Source: Verrucomicrobiota bacterium | Lineage (GTDB): Bacteria > Verrucomicrobiota > Verrucomicrobiia > Opitutales > UBA2995 | Reading direction: 5' to 3' | Length of the DNA stretch: 35,084 nt | Assembly: GCA_027622555.1 (NCBI GenBank) | Contig: JAQBYJ010000059.1 | Location: 1-35,084, forward strand | Shown here: positions 16,656 to 24,651 of the stretch, one piece after another | How positions within the stretch are numbered: position 1 is the first letter of the stretch | How the letters are laid out: each line of letters opens with the position of its first letter | Position numbers and translations under genes: made by a program | The notes under the pieces: model-generated | What the model saw: only the letters and a program-made list of their open reading frames with translations | What the model was told of the DNA's origin: nothing | The model's database searches: none

Positions 16656-18116
16656 CTAGGGCTTGGATTTTCCGCTCGAGGGCGGCATATCCTTATTCGG
16701 CAAGCTTGCGGCCAGTTCAGCTTTTATTTGTCTAAACTCTTCCCTGCCGGCGAGATTGTTCCATTCGTTGGGATCGCTCTGATGGTCGTAGAGTTCTTCG
16801 CCACCGTCCGCATAGCGGATGTAACGCCAACGCTCCGTCCGCAAGGCATGGTTTCCTTGACCGTGGGTAGTTAAAGCAGGCCGATCCCATTTGCGTTGAG
16901 GATCTTGAAGCAATGGTAACAGACTGGTCCCATCCAATTCGGCAACCGGCGGTAGACCGCATAGTTCAATCAGCGTGGGAAACAGGTCTATGGTACCTAC
17001 GGGTCGACTTGAGCGAGTTGCCGGATTCGTCACGCCCGGCGCGGCGATAATCATCGGAATCCGCGTAGAACGTTCCCAAAGGGTAAATTTATGCAGGTGT
17101 TCTTTCTCACCGAAATGCCAGCCATGATCGGACCAGAATACGATGATCGTATTGTCGGCCACCGGGCTGGCTTTAAGCGCGTCCAGCAGGCGCCCCAGCA
17201 GGGCGTCAAAGTAGGTAATGTTTGCCAGGTAGGCCTGCAACACCTCGCGATACTTGCCAGCGTCCCTGACAAGCTCGAGATCTCCACGCCGTTCAGCGGC
17301 CATGCGCTGGCCGCCTTCCGGTATGTCATCCAAATCATCGTCCTTTATGGGTGGCGCTTTAATTTGATCCAGCGGATACATTTCAAAATACTTGCGCGGC
17401 GCGTACCACGGCAGATGAGGACGGTAATTGCCCGCCGCAAGGAAGAAGGGCTCACTGGGAGGTTCCTGAAGGAACCTGACCGCCCACTCGACCATCTGGC
17501 CATCACCCATTTCACTGTCTTTCACGTCAAAAGGTCCCCAGTCAAATTCGCGGGGATTCACCGGAGGCTTGGTCAGTGCTTTGACCGATGGAAGCTGGTT
17601 CAGGGGAAACCCTTCCGGCCAGCTGAAGTTTTTAACATCAAGACCGCGCGCCAGTTGATCCTGGTAATGACTGTCAAAGACCTGGTCGAAATACTCGTGC
17701 CAGTCGCTGCGACGGTTGAATCCTGGCGTGTGGTGAAGTACTTTTCCTCCTCCCGCCACATAGTAACCATTCGCTTTGAAATGCTGCGGAATCGACGTTA
17801 CACCGGGCATTGCTTCGTGCCAGATCACGTTGTTGGCATAGATGCCTGTGCTGCCCGGAGATCTGCCGGTGATCATAGCTACCCGTGATGGATTACAAAC
17901 CGGCGCGGCGACATGGGCATTGGTAAACAGCAATCCACGTTCGGCCAGACGATCAAGATTCGGTGTGATAACTCCCGGATAACCCCCAAGACAACCGACC
18001 CAGTCGTTCAGGTCGTCCGCAATAATCATCAGGACATTCGGTTTTGTCGAGTTGGCCGCCAACCCAGGCATAGACAGAGCGAGCAACAGCGCCAGGATTG
18101 TGAAGCGTTTTTTCAT
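16656..18116 (-). CDS. Exported formylglycine sulfatase (C-N-P-S-R type)
   Basis: A 486-residue S1-family sulfatase with a signal peptide (1-20, ending GLAA). The N-terminal metal ligands are in IIADDLND (Asp34/Asp35). The maturation motif CNPSR has Cys74 as the residue converted to formylglycine; a second metal-binding segment FWSDHGWHFGEKEHLHK lies near residue 330. The pattern GKVLHHTPGFN and YRPHLPWYAPRKYF resembles iduronate-2-sulfatase-like enzymes. It would hydrolyse sulfate esters on glycans. The start overlaps the stop of the upstream sulfatase by 4 bp (ATGA). No formylglycine-generating enzyme gene is in the window. Confidence 0.9.
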   Translation of the reverse strand: MKKRFTILALLLALSMPGLAANSTKPNVLMIIADDLNDWVGCLGGYPGVITPNLDRLAERGLLFTNAHVAAPVCNPSRVAMITGRSPGSTGIYANNVIWHEAMPGVTSIPQHFKANGYYVAGGGKVLHHTPGFNRRSDWHEYFDQVFDSHYQDQLARGLDVKNFSWPEGFPLNQLPSVKALTKPPVNPREFDWGPFDVKDSEMGDGQMVEWAVRFLQEPPSEPFFLAAGNYRPHLPWYAPRKYFEMYPLDQIKAPPIKDDDLDDIPEGGQRMAAERRGDLELVRDAGKYREVLQAYLANITYFDALLGRLLDALKASPVADNTIIVFWSDHGWHFGEKEHLHKFTLWERSTRIPMIIAAPGVTNPATRSSRPVGTIDLFPTLIELCGLPPVAELDGTSLLPLLQDPQRKWDRPALTTHGQGNHALRTERWRYIRYADGGEELYDHQSDPNEWNNLAGREEFRQIKAELAASLPNKDMPPSSGKSKP

Positions 18117-19681
18117 TGTGACTGATTCTTGGTCTTCTTGCTTTTGGCGGATGTATTGGATTGAGGCGCCTTTTCCGGCCCGGAAGATGGTTTCTTACCG
18201 AAAAAGTAATCCGGGTAGTCCCAACCATGGTCTTTACCCTCCGCTTTTGACTGCAGACCGTAGACTTCCGCTTTCAGGAGTTGCAAGTTGACTGGATCCA
18301 GGAGCGGATCGTTCGTCTGCCGACGCCAGGAAAGCAGGCTTTGTTTGAGCTCGTTAAATGCCGCCGCAAGTCTGGAATCGTCGACAAGATTGCGAAATTC
18401 ATAAGGATCGGCCTGCAGGTCGTAGAGTTCGAATCTGGGCGGTTTTTTCATCAACGCGTAGGCGGAGCGAACCTCGGGCGCGGCGTTGGCGACGCTTCGC
18501 GCCAGGCCTCCATCGAAACCCGCCTGGCCGCGCTCAACGGCGTCTGCCTCGAGCTTGCGGAAGGTGTCGGCGTAACCGGGATTCTCTTCACTCGAAAGCA
18601 GATTCTCAATGAGTTTGTACCGGCCGTTACGCACGGCACGCTGCGGGTAGAAGTTGGCCTTGGCCGCATGCGTGTGAAACTCGGTGAACAAATGTTTTCT
18701 CCAAGGGACCGGTTCCCCGGTAATCAACGGAAGCAAGGATGCCCCGGGGAGATCCGGAAGAGTCCGGGCCTTGGCCGCGGAGAGCAGTGTCGGCACCAAA
18801 TCGATGGTGGAAACCAGTTCATTGCACACCTGCGGTTTCGCCACGCCCGGCCAACGGACGATTAGCGGAATACGAACGCCGCCTTCGTAACAGGTGCGTT
18901 TGCCGCGCAGCATGTCCGCGCCGTGGTCGCCAAGGTAAACGACGAGGGTGTTGTCCGCCTTGCCGGAGTTTCGCAAGGCCTTGAGTAAATCCCCCACGAG
19001 GGTGTCGAGGCGACTGATCGAGTTGTAGTAATCGGCAATCATTTCACGCATCTCCGGCGGGTCTATTCCGAAATATGGCATGGCCTTCACGTCGCCGCCG
19101 TTTTGTGGATCCTTTGGCAACCCGTCCACCTGGCGCAGCCATGGATCATGTGCATCGGGATAATTGACATGCAGGAAAAAGGGTTGGGTACCGGCTTGCA
19201 TGAAAGCTTCCGCGAAACGGGCGTAATCCCCCAGGTTTTTTCGCGCGAAGTTCCCGGAGGGAATTTCCTTCATGTCGTAGGGAAAAGCCGATTCGGGATT
19301 GATATGCAGTTTGCCAATGAGTCCGGTCCGGTAGCCAGCTTCCTTTAGGCTGCGTGGAAGATTCGGCGTGTCCTCCCGATAGAGCCGGAACCCCCAAGTC
19401 GCGAGACCGATTTGCCCATGTTGGTGCGGATACAATCCAGTTAAAAAACTCGCGCGCGACTGACTGCAACCCGCTTGCGTCACATAAGCGTTATGAAAAA
19501 GAACGCCCTCCCCGGCCAGCTTATCCAGGACTGGTGTCCGCGCATAAGGATCGCCGTAACACCCAAGTTCGGGACCATTATCTTCCGAGACGATAAGCAA
19601 GATGTTCGGCTGGGCCGCCTGCACGGAAATCAACAACGCAAGCAGTAGTCCGGATAGTGAAAGCAGGCAGGTTTTTTTCAT
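18113..19681 (-). CDS. Exported sulfatase, sulfamidase/heparan N-sulfatase-like, with CSQSR motif
   Basis: About 522 residues from ATG 19681 (an in-frame TTG lies two codons upstream). A signal peptide is followed by the metal site VSEDNGPE and by GCSQSRASFLTGLYPHQHG, with the presumed formylglycine Cys at 72. The sequence around it resembles N-sulfoglucosamine sulfohydrolase-like (S1_8-type) enzymes. The usual Pro of C-x-P-x-R is Gln here. LGDHGADM supplies the distal metal ligands. The C-terminus ends in a Lys/Ser/Gln-rich low-complexity tail (KSKKTKNQSQ). A heparan-like or other N- or O-sulfated amino sugar is a possible substrate. It is co-transcribed with its neighbours. Confidence 0.88.
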   Translation of the reverse strand: MKKTCLLSLSGLLLALLISVQAAQPNILLIVSEDNGPELGCYGDPYARTPVLDKLAGEGVLFHNAYVTQAGCSQSRASFLTGLYPHQHGQIGLATWGFRLYREDTPNLPRSLKEAGYRTGLIGKLHINPESAFPYDMKEIPSGNFARKNLGDYARFAEAFMQAGTQPFFLHVNYPDAHDPWLRQVDGLPKDPQNGGDVKAMPYFGIDPPEMREMIADYYNSISRLDTLVGDLLKALRNSGKADNTLVVYLGDHGADMLRGKRTCYEGGVRIPLIVRWPGVAKPQVCNELVSTIDLVPTLLSAAKARTLPDLPGASLLPLITGEPVPWRKHLFTEFHTHAAKANFYPQRAVRNGRYKLIENLLSSEENPGYADTFRKLEADAVERGQAGFDGGLARSVANAAPEVRSAYALMKKPPRFELYDLQADPYEFRNLVDDSRLAAAFNELKQSLLSWRRQTNDPLLDPVNLQLLKAEVYGLQSKAEGKDHGWDYPDYFFGKKPSSGPEKAPQSNTSAKSKKTKNQSQ

Positions 19682-19738
19682 ATTCAATGGTAATCGTTGG
19701 GAAGTTGTTTAACAGGGCCGGTACACGATCTGACGAGG

Positions 19739-20938
19739 CTATCGGACGATCCATTCCAGATTGAAGCGGGCAAGGGTGAGATTGGCATAAGCCCAGTCAC
19801 GTTTACGAATCACAACCGGTTTATCAGTGCCGCTTTCGTAGAAACAAAGAACCGTTCCGTCGGGGAGGACAGCCAGGTCGCTGTAACCGCTGGGCCCCGA
19901 CTGGAGGATCTTTTTCATGGGCCAGGTCATACCGCCATCGCGGCTGAGTTTTATGGTCACATCGCGGCGGGCCGAATGTGCACGCGCGGTGGTATGGGGA
20001 TTGGAAAACAGAACCAGTGGACCTGAAAGGGTGGAATTTCCCGGATGTGCTATTATTCCAGCCATACAACCTGGTTCGAGCAAGTCTTCGGCAAACGCAG
20101 GCTTCGACCACCCGCCTGCTCCATCAGGACTATAGCTTACCAGACGGCGATCCCGCGGGTTGGTATTGCGGGCGGTTATGAGGGCCCGGCCATCGGCCAG
20201 TGGGACTATGTTGGGCTCCCCCGCCCCGGGAATGGCGATTTCGCCGCGTTGCCATGTTTCCCCGGCATCGTCGCTAAAGATAACGCCTACCGCTTTGCGT
20301 AATGAAGCCTCGGAATCGTAGGTAGCCATCCAGAAAGGCACACAGAGTCGTCCATTCTCCATTTCCATGGCATGTCCGGGGCCGGTGGCGATGACTTGCC
20401 AATCCAGTTCGCTTCGAAATTCCTCAAACACGGAAGTAATCTCAATGGGCTTTGTCCAATGAATGCCATCATCGTCACTGCGCAGGTAAAAGCAGCGCAT
20501 ATATTCCACGCAGTAAAGCAAGTGCACCACGCCTTCGCGCGTGGCGATGGCCACCGGATTATTGACGGTTTGTTCGTCGGGGCCACCCATGTCTTTTGCT
20601 TTCTTCTCATCAGACATGTGCGGGTTTCGCGCCAGTCGAGGTCCCAGGTGGGCAACTTGTTTGGCCGGGGAAAATGTGCGGCCTCCATCCGTGCTGCGTC
20701 GAAGGTGAATTTCTATCTCTCCACGGTCGGCGCCACTGAATTTTCGCGCTTCGCAGTAGACCAGCACACTGCCTTTGGCAGTAACCACGATGCCTGGAAT
20801 ACGGTAGGACGTGAAGTCGTTGGTCAATTCCTCAAAGAGCACCGTCTTTGCCAGGAAGGGCTCCGCCGCTTGCGATACTGAAGGGAAGGCAATGCTTCCC
20901 CAAAGAAAACTCAAAATGAAGATGCTCCTGATTGTCAT
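19739..20938 (-). CDS. Exported sialidase (GH33-like exo-alpha-sialidase)
   Basis: A 399-residue propeller enzyme with a signal peptide (1-24). It has the diagnostic Arg-Ile-Pro motif (YRIP, 45-48) and four Asp boxes: STDGGRTF (82-89), SDDDGIHW (154-161), SDDAGETW (222-229) and SRDGGMTW (332-339). A Glu in GEPN (241) and Tyr352 in SGYSDL fit the Glu/Tyr nucleophile pair of GH33. It should release terminal sialic acid or another nonulosonic acid from glycans. Its ATG overlaps the stop of the upstream sulfatase by 4 bp, a sign of translational coupling and of a joint desulfation/desialylation role. Confidence 0.88.
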   Translation of the reverse strand: MTIRSIFILSFLWGSIAFPSVSQAAEPFLAKTVLFEELTNDFTSYRIPGIVVTAKGSVLVYCEARKFSGADRGEIEIHLRRSTDGGRTFSPAKQVAHLGPRLARNPHMSDEKKAKDMGGPDEQTVNNPVAIATREGVVHLLYCVEYMRCFYLRSDDDGIHWTKPIEITSVFEEFRSELDWQVIATGPGHAMEMENGRLCVPFWMATYDSEASLRKAVGVIFSDDAGETWQRGEIAIPGAGEPNIVPLADGRALITARNTNPRDRRLVSYSPDGAGGWSKPAFAEDLLEPGCMAGIIAHPGNSTLSGPLVLFSNPHTTARAHSARRDVTIKLSRDGGMTWPMKKILQSGPSGYSDLAVLPDGTVLCFYESGTDKPVVIRKRDWAYANLTLARFNLEWIVR

Positions 20939-22428
20939 GGTTTACTCAAAGATTTCTTGCCCGAGACATTTAAGGTAACGGGCCGGGTTCTGGCGCGAAG
21001 TTGGACATCCATTTTTTTGCTCATGGTGTTTTGCAGCACTGCAAAGCCGGGATTGTCCGCCAGATTTTCGCGCTCGATGAGAAAATTCGACAACCGTTGG
21101 GTACTGACAGAAGAAGTATAATCGTAAAGCTCCTCAGACAAAATGTTGCGCGATTTCCAATCAATCCAACGCGTGTAGCGATGGTCGGAGTTGCGAATTG
21201 AATAGCCCATGATTTCGGGATTGCCGCCCTTGAAAGGGCGGGAGAACTGGCTGAGTACCAGGTCGTGGCCTGGGGCGGTGGGATGCTCAAGAATAGGCAC
21301 GAGGCTTCGGCCATCGAGATCCGCAGGTGGGCTGAGCATTGCGAGTTCGGCAAGCGTAGGGTAGATGTCGACGTATTCGGTTAAGGAATCGGTGGTGGCA
21401 CCCGGCTGTGGCATTCCGGGTACGCGTATCATAAGAGGAACATGCGTATCCAGTTCGAAGTTGGTGTCCTTGCACCAATGATCCGCTTCACCCAGCGAGT
21501 AACCATGATCACCGAAAAGAACAACAATGGTATTTTCTTCGAGACCTAGTTGTTTTAACGCATCAAGCAGTTTCCCCACCTGTGCGTCCGTGTAGCTGAC
21601 ACAGGCATAATAGCCGTGGCGCAGGTCACGGGCTTGCTCAACTGAAACACGCTCGTCTGACGGGACTCCTTCGTACCCGCCGAGCTCCAGATGGTCAGGG
21701 TAAGCTACCTCGGGAGCGCCCCGTGTTCGGGTGGTATTCCCCTGCAATACGAATTCAGACGGATCATACAGATCCCAATATTTTCTGGGGGCATTGAAAG
21801 GCAAGTGCGGCTTGAAAAAGCCGACGGCCAGGAAAAAAGGCTCCGGCTTCCGGCTGAGAGTTTTCAGGGTTTGGATGGCAAGGTTCGCGAGTTGACCATC
21901 CGGGTATCCATCGTCTGGCACTTCAGCCTTTTCAAATGGTACTCCCTTCCCTTCACGGTGGTTGTTTTCAGGTAGCGCGTAGTTCTTCCAACCCTCAAGC
22001 CGTAACACGTGTGGCACCGACCACGATAACGGGTCTTCTTCTTTCTCATTACCACTGAATACTTTGCCCAATCCCTGAGCATGGTATCCATTATTTTTGA
22101 AAAGCTGCGGCAGAGTTACAAGCTCCGGCAGAGTTTTTCGAAACAAATTTCGATTGTGCCAAACACCTGTATTGTCCGGGAGCTTTCCAGTCAGGATGGA
22201 AGCACGCGACGGACCGCACACCGACTGTTGGCAGTAGGCACGATTAAACAAGCGCGCCGTTGCCGCTAAACTGTCGATATTCGGTGATTTGACCACCGGA
22301 TCGCCATAACAACCTAAAGAAGTTCGTAAATCGTCAACCGCGATAAAGAGCACGTTGGGCTTCTCCAAGGCAGCCTGCGCACTCCCTTGAAGAAGCAGAT
22401 ACAGTAGGGCTAAAAAAAGGATTTTCAT
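20935..22428 (-). CDS. Exported sulfatase, iduronate-2-sulfatase-like
   Basis: A 497-residue S1 sulfatase and the first gene of the - strand operon. A signal peptide (1-20) precedes the metal site AVDDLRTSLGCYGD and the motif YCQQSVCGPSR, with Cys71 as the formylglycine precursor. GLGKVFSG, FFKPHLPFNAPRKYWDLYD and LFGDHGYSLGEADHW are characteristic of the iduronate-2-sulfatase-like subfamily (S1_7-type). It would remove sulfate from uronic acid or hexose units of acidic polysaccharides. No clear Shine-Dalgarno precedes ATG 22428. A palindromic candidate operator lies about 85 bp upstream. Confidence 0.9.
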   Translation of the reverse strand: MKILFLALLYLLLQGSAQAALEKPNVLFIAVDDLRTSLGCYGDPVVKSPNIDSLAATARLFNRAYCQQSVCGPSRASILTGKLPDNTGVWHNRNLFRKTLPELVTLPQLFKNNGYHAQGLGKVFSGNEKEEDPLSWSVPHVLRLEGWKNYALPENNHREGKGVPFEKAEVPDDGYPDGQLANLAIQTLKTLSRKPEPFFLAVGFFKPHLPFNAPRKYWDLYDPSEFVLQGNTTRTRGAPEVAYPDHLELGGYEGVPSDERVSVEQARDLRHGYYACVSYTDAQVGKLLDALKQLGLEENTIVVLFGDHGYSLGEADHWCKDTNFELDTHVPLMIRVPGMPQPGATTDSLTEYVDIYPTLAELAMLSPPADLDGRSLVPILEHPTAPGHDLVLSQFSRPFKGGNPEIMGYSIRNSDHRYTRWIDWKSRNILSEELYDYTSSVSTQRLSNFLIERENLADNPGFAVLQNTMSKKMDVQLRARTRPVTLNVSGKKSLSKP

Positions 22429-22591
22429 TTTGGGGTAAACGCTATCGTCCTCACTATATTTTTGATAGGATTTTTTTTAAAAATACAGTCACATCCGATA
22501 AGTAATACAGTGAGAATTCTCAACTGGAATCCCAACCACTCCTTACTGGTATGGTAAATAGACCAACAAGTGAAGACAACTTAATAGTCAA
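22429..22591. other. Promoter region of the sulfatase operon
   Basis: No gene is visible in this AT-rich stretch upstream of the sulfatase operon. It contains runs of A/T and a 12-bp perfect palindrome. Transcription of the - strand operon must start here or further right, but no single promoter stands out. Confidence 0.4.
22511..22522. promoter_or_regulatory. Palindrome TGAGAATTCTCA, candidate operator of sulfatase operon
   Basis: This perfect 12-bp palindrome is flanked by CAG on the left and ACTG on the right, extending the dyad with a one-base offset. It lies about 85 bp upstream of the first sulfatase start, where a dimeric repressor or activator could act. Confidence 0.35.
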
Positions 22592-22657
22592 TCCAACCCA
22601 ACAAAGATAGAGGAGCTTGCCGCGAACTGGGATGCCTGGGCCGAACGCGTGGGTATT
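22592..22657 (+). pseudogene. Remnant of an arylsulfatase C-terminus
   Basis: A short + strand frame reads NPTKIEELAANWDAWAERVG. This matches the characteristic C-terminal helix of arylsulfatases (…KV-x-ELAA-x-W-x-AWAERVGV…). No upstream sulfatase sequence remains, and the frame stops at a TGA at 22571. It is a relic converging on the integrase 3' end, suggesting an earlier sulfatase gene was lost at this junction. Confidence 0.55.
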
Positions 22658-22723
22658 ACTAGGAATTTGCTTTTTAGCGGCGCAGCCGCGGAGGTGGGGG
22701 TTTTACGACACGGAAAAACTCGT

Positions 22724-24220
22724 TCAGGCCACAAGCGGCGTGGGCAGAGCCATTCCGGGTTTTGAAAGAACATGCAGGTAAATCTGCGTGGTTTCGATAC
22801 TGCGGTGTCCCAGAAGATCCTGCACGCTGCGGATATCCGTTCCCCGTTCCAGTAGGTGGGTGGCGAAACAGTGGCGCAAAGTATGCGAGGTCACCCGTTT
22901 TGCCAACCCGGCCCGCCTCGCCGCTTGCTTGATATGTTTCTGGTAAATGCCCGGATGGAAGTGATGGCGTCGGATTACTCCGCTACGGGGATCCGTACTT
23001 TCGTTCTGTCCCGGCCACAACCAGAACCATTCCCATGCTTCCGCCGACTTGGAAAATTTTCGCTGCAATCCACTACTGGGCATCTCTACTCCGGGAAGCC
23101 CGCGACGGCGGTCTTCCTCATGCAGGGTCCTGGCATAACGCAATTGGGTTTCCAGTTCACCAGCCAAAGGTTCGGGAAGGCCCACCAACCGGTCCTTGTT
23201 TCCCTTGCCGGCCCGCACCACAATTTGACGCCGGGCAAAATCCACATCCTTCACCCGCAATCGCATCAGTTCGCTCAATCGAAGGCCGGTCCCGTACTGA
23301 AGACGCGCCATCAGCCGGTAACGTGCGGGAAGTGCATCGAACAGCCGTTGTAATTCCTCCCGACTGAGCACCACCGGAATCGATCGCCGAATACGACCGC
23401 GCATGAAGGAGGAAAAATCTCCGAGTTCAAGCTTCATGACTTCTCTTAAGAAAAAGACACAGGCATTGAGCGCCTGCTTTTGCGTGGAAGCGCTTACACC
23501 CTCCCTTACCGCCAGGTGGGTCAAGTAAGATTGAAGCGATTCCTGAGACGGATTGCCGTCGCCGCAAACCTTGCAAAACCGCAAAAACCGTTTCAACCAA
23601 CCCAGGTAGCTGCGCTCGGTGGCCAGACTCATGTGACGCACCCTCATAAGCTCGCGGGCCTTGTTCAGATTCGCATCCGCATCTTTCGAGTCAGGCAAGG
23701 TTTCATGAACGCGTTTGGCGGATTTTTCACCGTTCTCCGCTGTTTGAAAACTGGGCCTGATCACCCTGAATTCATGGGGCTCGTCCGGTTTTTCTTTACG
23801 GTCCTGAATCCTGCTTTCCTTTCTATCAGCCTCTCCTTGCAGCCTGGGTGAGGTTTGGGGAGACATGGGTACCATTTGCACGCCGCCACCAAATCGGGCC
23901 AGCGTTTGACCACCCTTGTTTTGGTGAACCGGTACCCGTTCCGGGGCGTTCACAAAAAACCACCGCAACGCCTGACGCCAGCGTTCCGCCATCCAATCCT
24001 CTGGACTTCTCTCCCGTATCAACTCGGCCACAAACTCTCTGGCATTTTGGCAGGTTGCTTTCTCGCCTCGCCGCTTCAGCCACCCCAAATACCACCTGAT
24101 TGTAATCGTGTGAGACTGAATCTTACTGCAATGAAACCCGCTGTTTCGCAGCACGGTTTCCCAATGGGTGAAGAGAATTGTTTTCATGGAACGTATAGTG
24201 AACATAAAATCACTATGCAT
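22724..24220 (-). CDS. intI: Integron integrase (IntI-family tyrosine recombinase), N-terminally extended
   Basis: This 498-residue protein's last ~310 residues align closely with IntI integrases. The core-binding domain (about 198-262) has TERSYLGWLKRF and SASTQKQALNACVFFLRE. The catalytic residues are Arg314 (GTGLRLSE), His446/Arg449 (SHTLRH), His472 (LLGH) and Tyr481 (QIYLHV). The IntI-specific insert is at about 375-415 and is followed by DPRSGVIRRHH. Standard IntI is ~320-340 residues; here ~190 extra N-terminal residues include a second SAM-like core-binding segment (39-92, with IRWYLGWLKR) and a charged linker (100-185). The start may be 24220 or the ATG at 24187 (MKTILF). It inserts and excises cassettes at attI, which by normal geometry lies just beyond its 5' end. 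Confidence 0.93.
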   Translation of the reverse strand: MHSDFMFTIRSMKTILFTHWETVLRNSGFHCSKIQSHTITIRWYLGWLKRRGEKATCQNAREFVAELIRERSPEDWMAERWRQALRWFFVNAPERVPVHQNKGGQTLARFGGGVQMVPMSPQTSPRLQGEADRKESRIQDRKEKPDEPHEFRVIRPSFQTAENGEKSAKRVHETLPDSKDADANLNKARELMRVRHMSLATERSYLGWLKRFLRFCKVCGDGNPSQESLQSYLTHLAVREGVSASTQKQALNACVFFLREVMKLELGDFSSFMRGRIRRSIPVVLSREELQRLFDALPARYRLMARLQYGTGLRLSELMRLRVKDVDFARRQIVVRAGKGNKDRLVGLPEPLAGELETQLRYARTLHEEDRRRGLPGVEMPSSGLQRKFSKSAEAWEWFWLWPGQNESTDPRSGVIRRHHFHPGIYQKHIKQAARRAGLAKRVTSHTLRHCFATHLLERGTDIRSVQDLLGHRSIETTQIYLHVLSKPGMALPTPLVA

Positions 24221-24252
24221 GCAATAAAAAGTTATTCACAAGATTTCGGGGA

Positions 24253-24433
24253 GGGGGTATTTTTTGCCGGGATTTTCTGACAAAGTACTCTTAAGACTAA
24301 CTGGCGCGCGCGAGGGAGATCAGAAAACCCTTGACGTTCAGTGATTTGGAGTTGATCGTTTCGCCGTGAAAAATACCCCCCAACCCCCTCCGGATATCAG
24401 CCGGTTTTTGTTATCTCAATAGTACTGTTCGAG
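24253..24433. other. Putative attI region
   Basis: This is the non-coding stretch between the integrase 5' end and the first cassette. It ends at R' box GTTCGAG (24427-24433), the first recombination point. It contains a 12-bp perfect inverted repeat GGGGGTATTTTT (24253-24264) / AAAAATACCCCC (24369-24380), an inner pair TTTTCTGA/TCAGAAAA (24273-24280, 24320-24327), and AGTACT twice (24284-24289, 24421-24426). No protein is evident. The exact attI limits are inferred. Confidence 0.6.
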
Positions 24434-24474
24434 AAGAGAATTGAAAAAGCTGAGGAATAATCTACTGTCCGAGT

Positions 24475-24651
24475 ATGAGCATTGAACAGATCAAGGAAAA
24501 GATCAGGGAATTAGATCCCTCTGAGCTCGATCAAGTTGCAGCTTTAATCCTGCAGATCCGGCGTACCAACGACCCTGAACGGAAAAAAGAACTGTCCCAA
24601 ATGATTGACGACAAGGATGTTATCCCTTGGAGCGGAGCTACTGAAGATTAA
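24475..24651 (+). CDS. Small antitoxin-like protein (cassette 1)
   Basis: A 58-residue acidic, mainly helical protein beginning MSIEQIKEKIRELDPSELDQ. It ends exactly where the next gene begins (TAA then ATG 24652, no spacer). Size, charge and position directly upstream of a RelE/ParE-like toxin gene indicate the antitoxin of a type II pair; no DNA-binding motif is obvious. It lies 42 bp inside cassette 1, typical spacing for a first cassette gene. Sequence similarity to a named antitoxin family was not recognised. Confidence 0.6.
   Translation: MSIEQIKEKIRELDPSELDQVAALILQIRRTNDPERKKELSQMIDDKDVIPWSGATED

Noticed and set aside
17091-17888. 265-codon + strand open frame antisense to the CNPSR sulfatase
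   Set aside because: The opposite strand encodes a complete sulfatase with signal peptide and active site; this frame lacks protein-family features.
22677-22691. GCGGCGCAGCCGCGG palindromic stretch at the integrase 3' end as an att site
   Set aside because: It is on the wrong side of the integrase for the observed array and has no R-box sequence; it may be a weak terminator at most.
24331-24360. TTGACG as -35 of a cassette promoter
   Set aside because: No acceptable -10 hexamer lies 16-18 bp downstream, so a promoter was not called.
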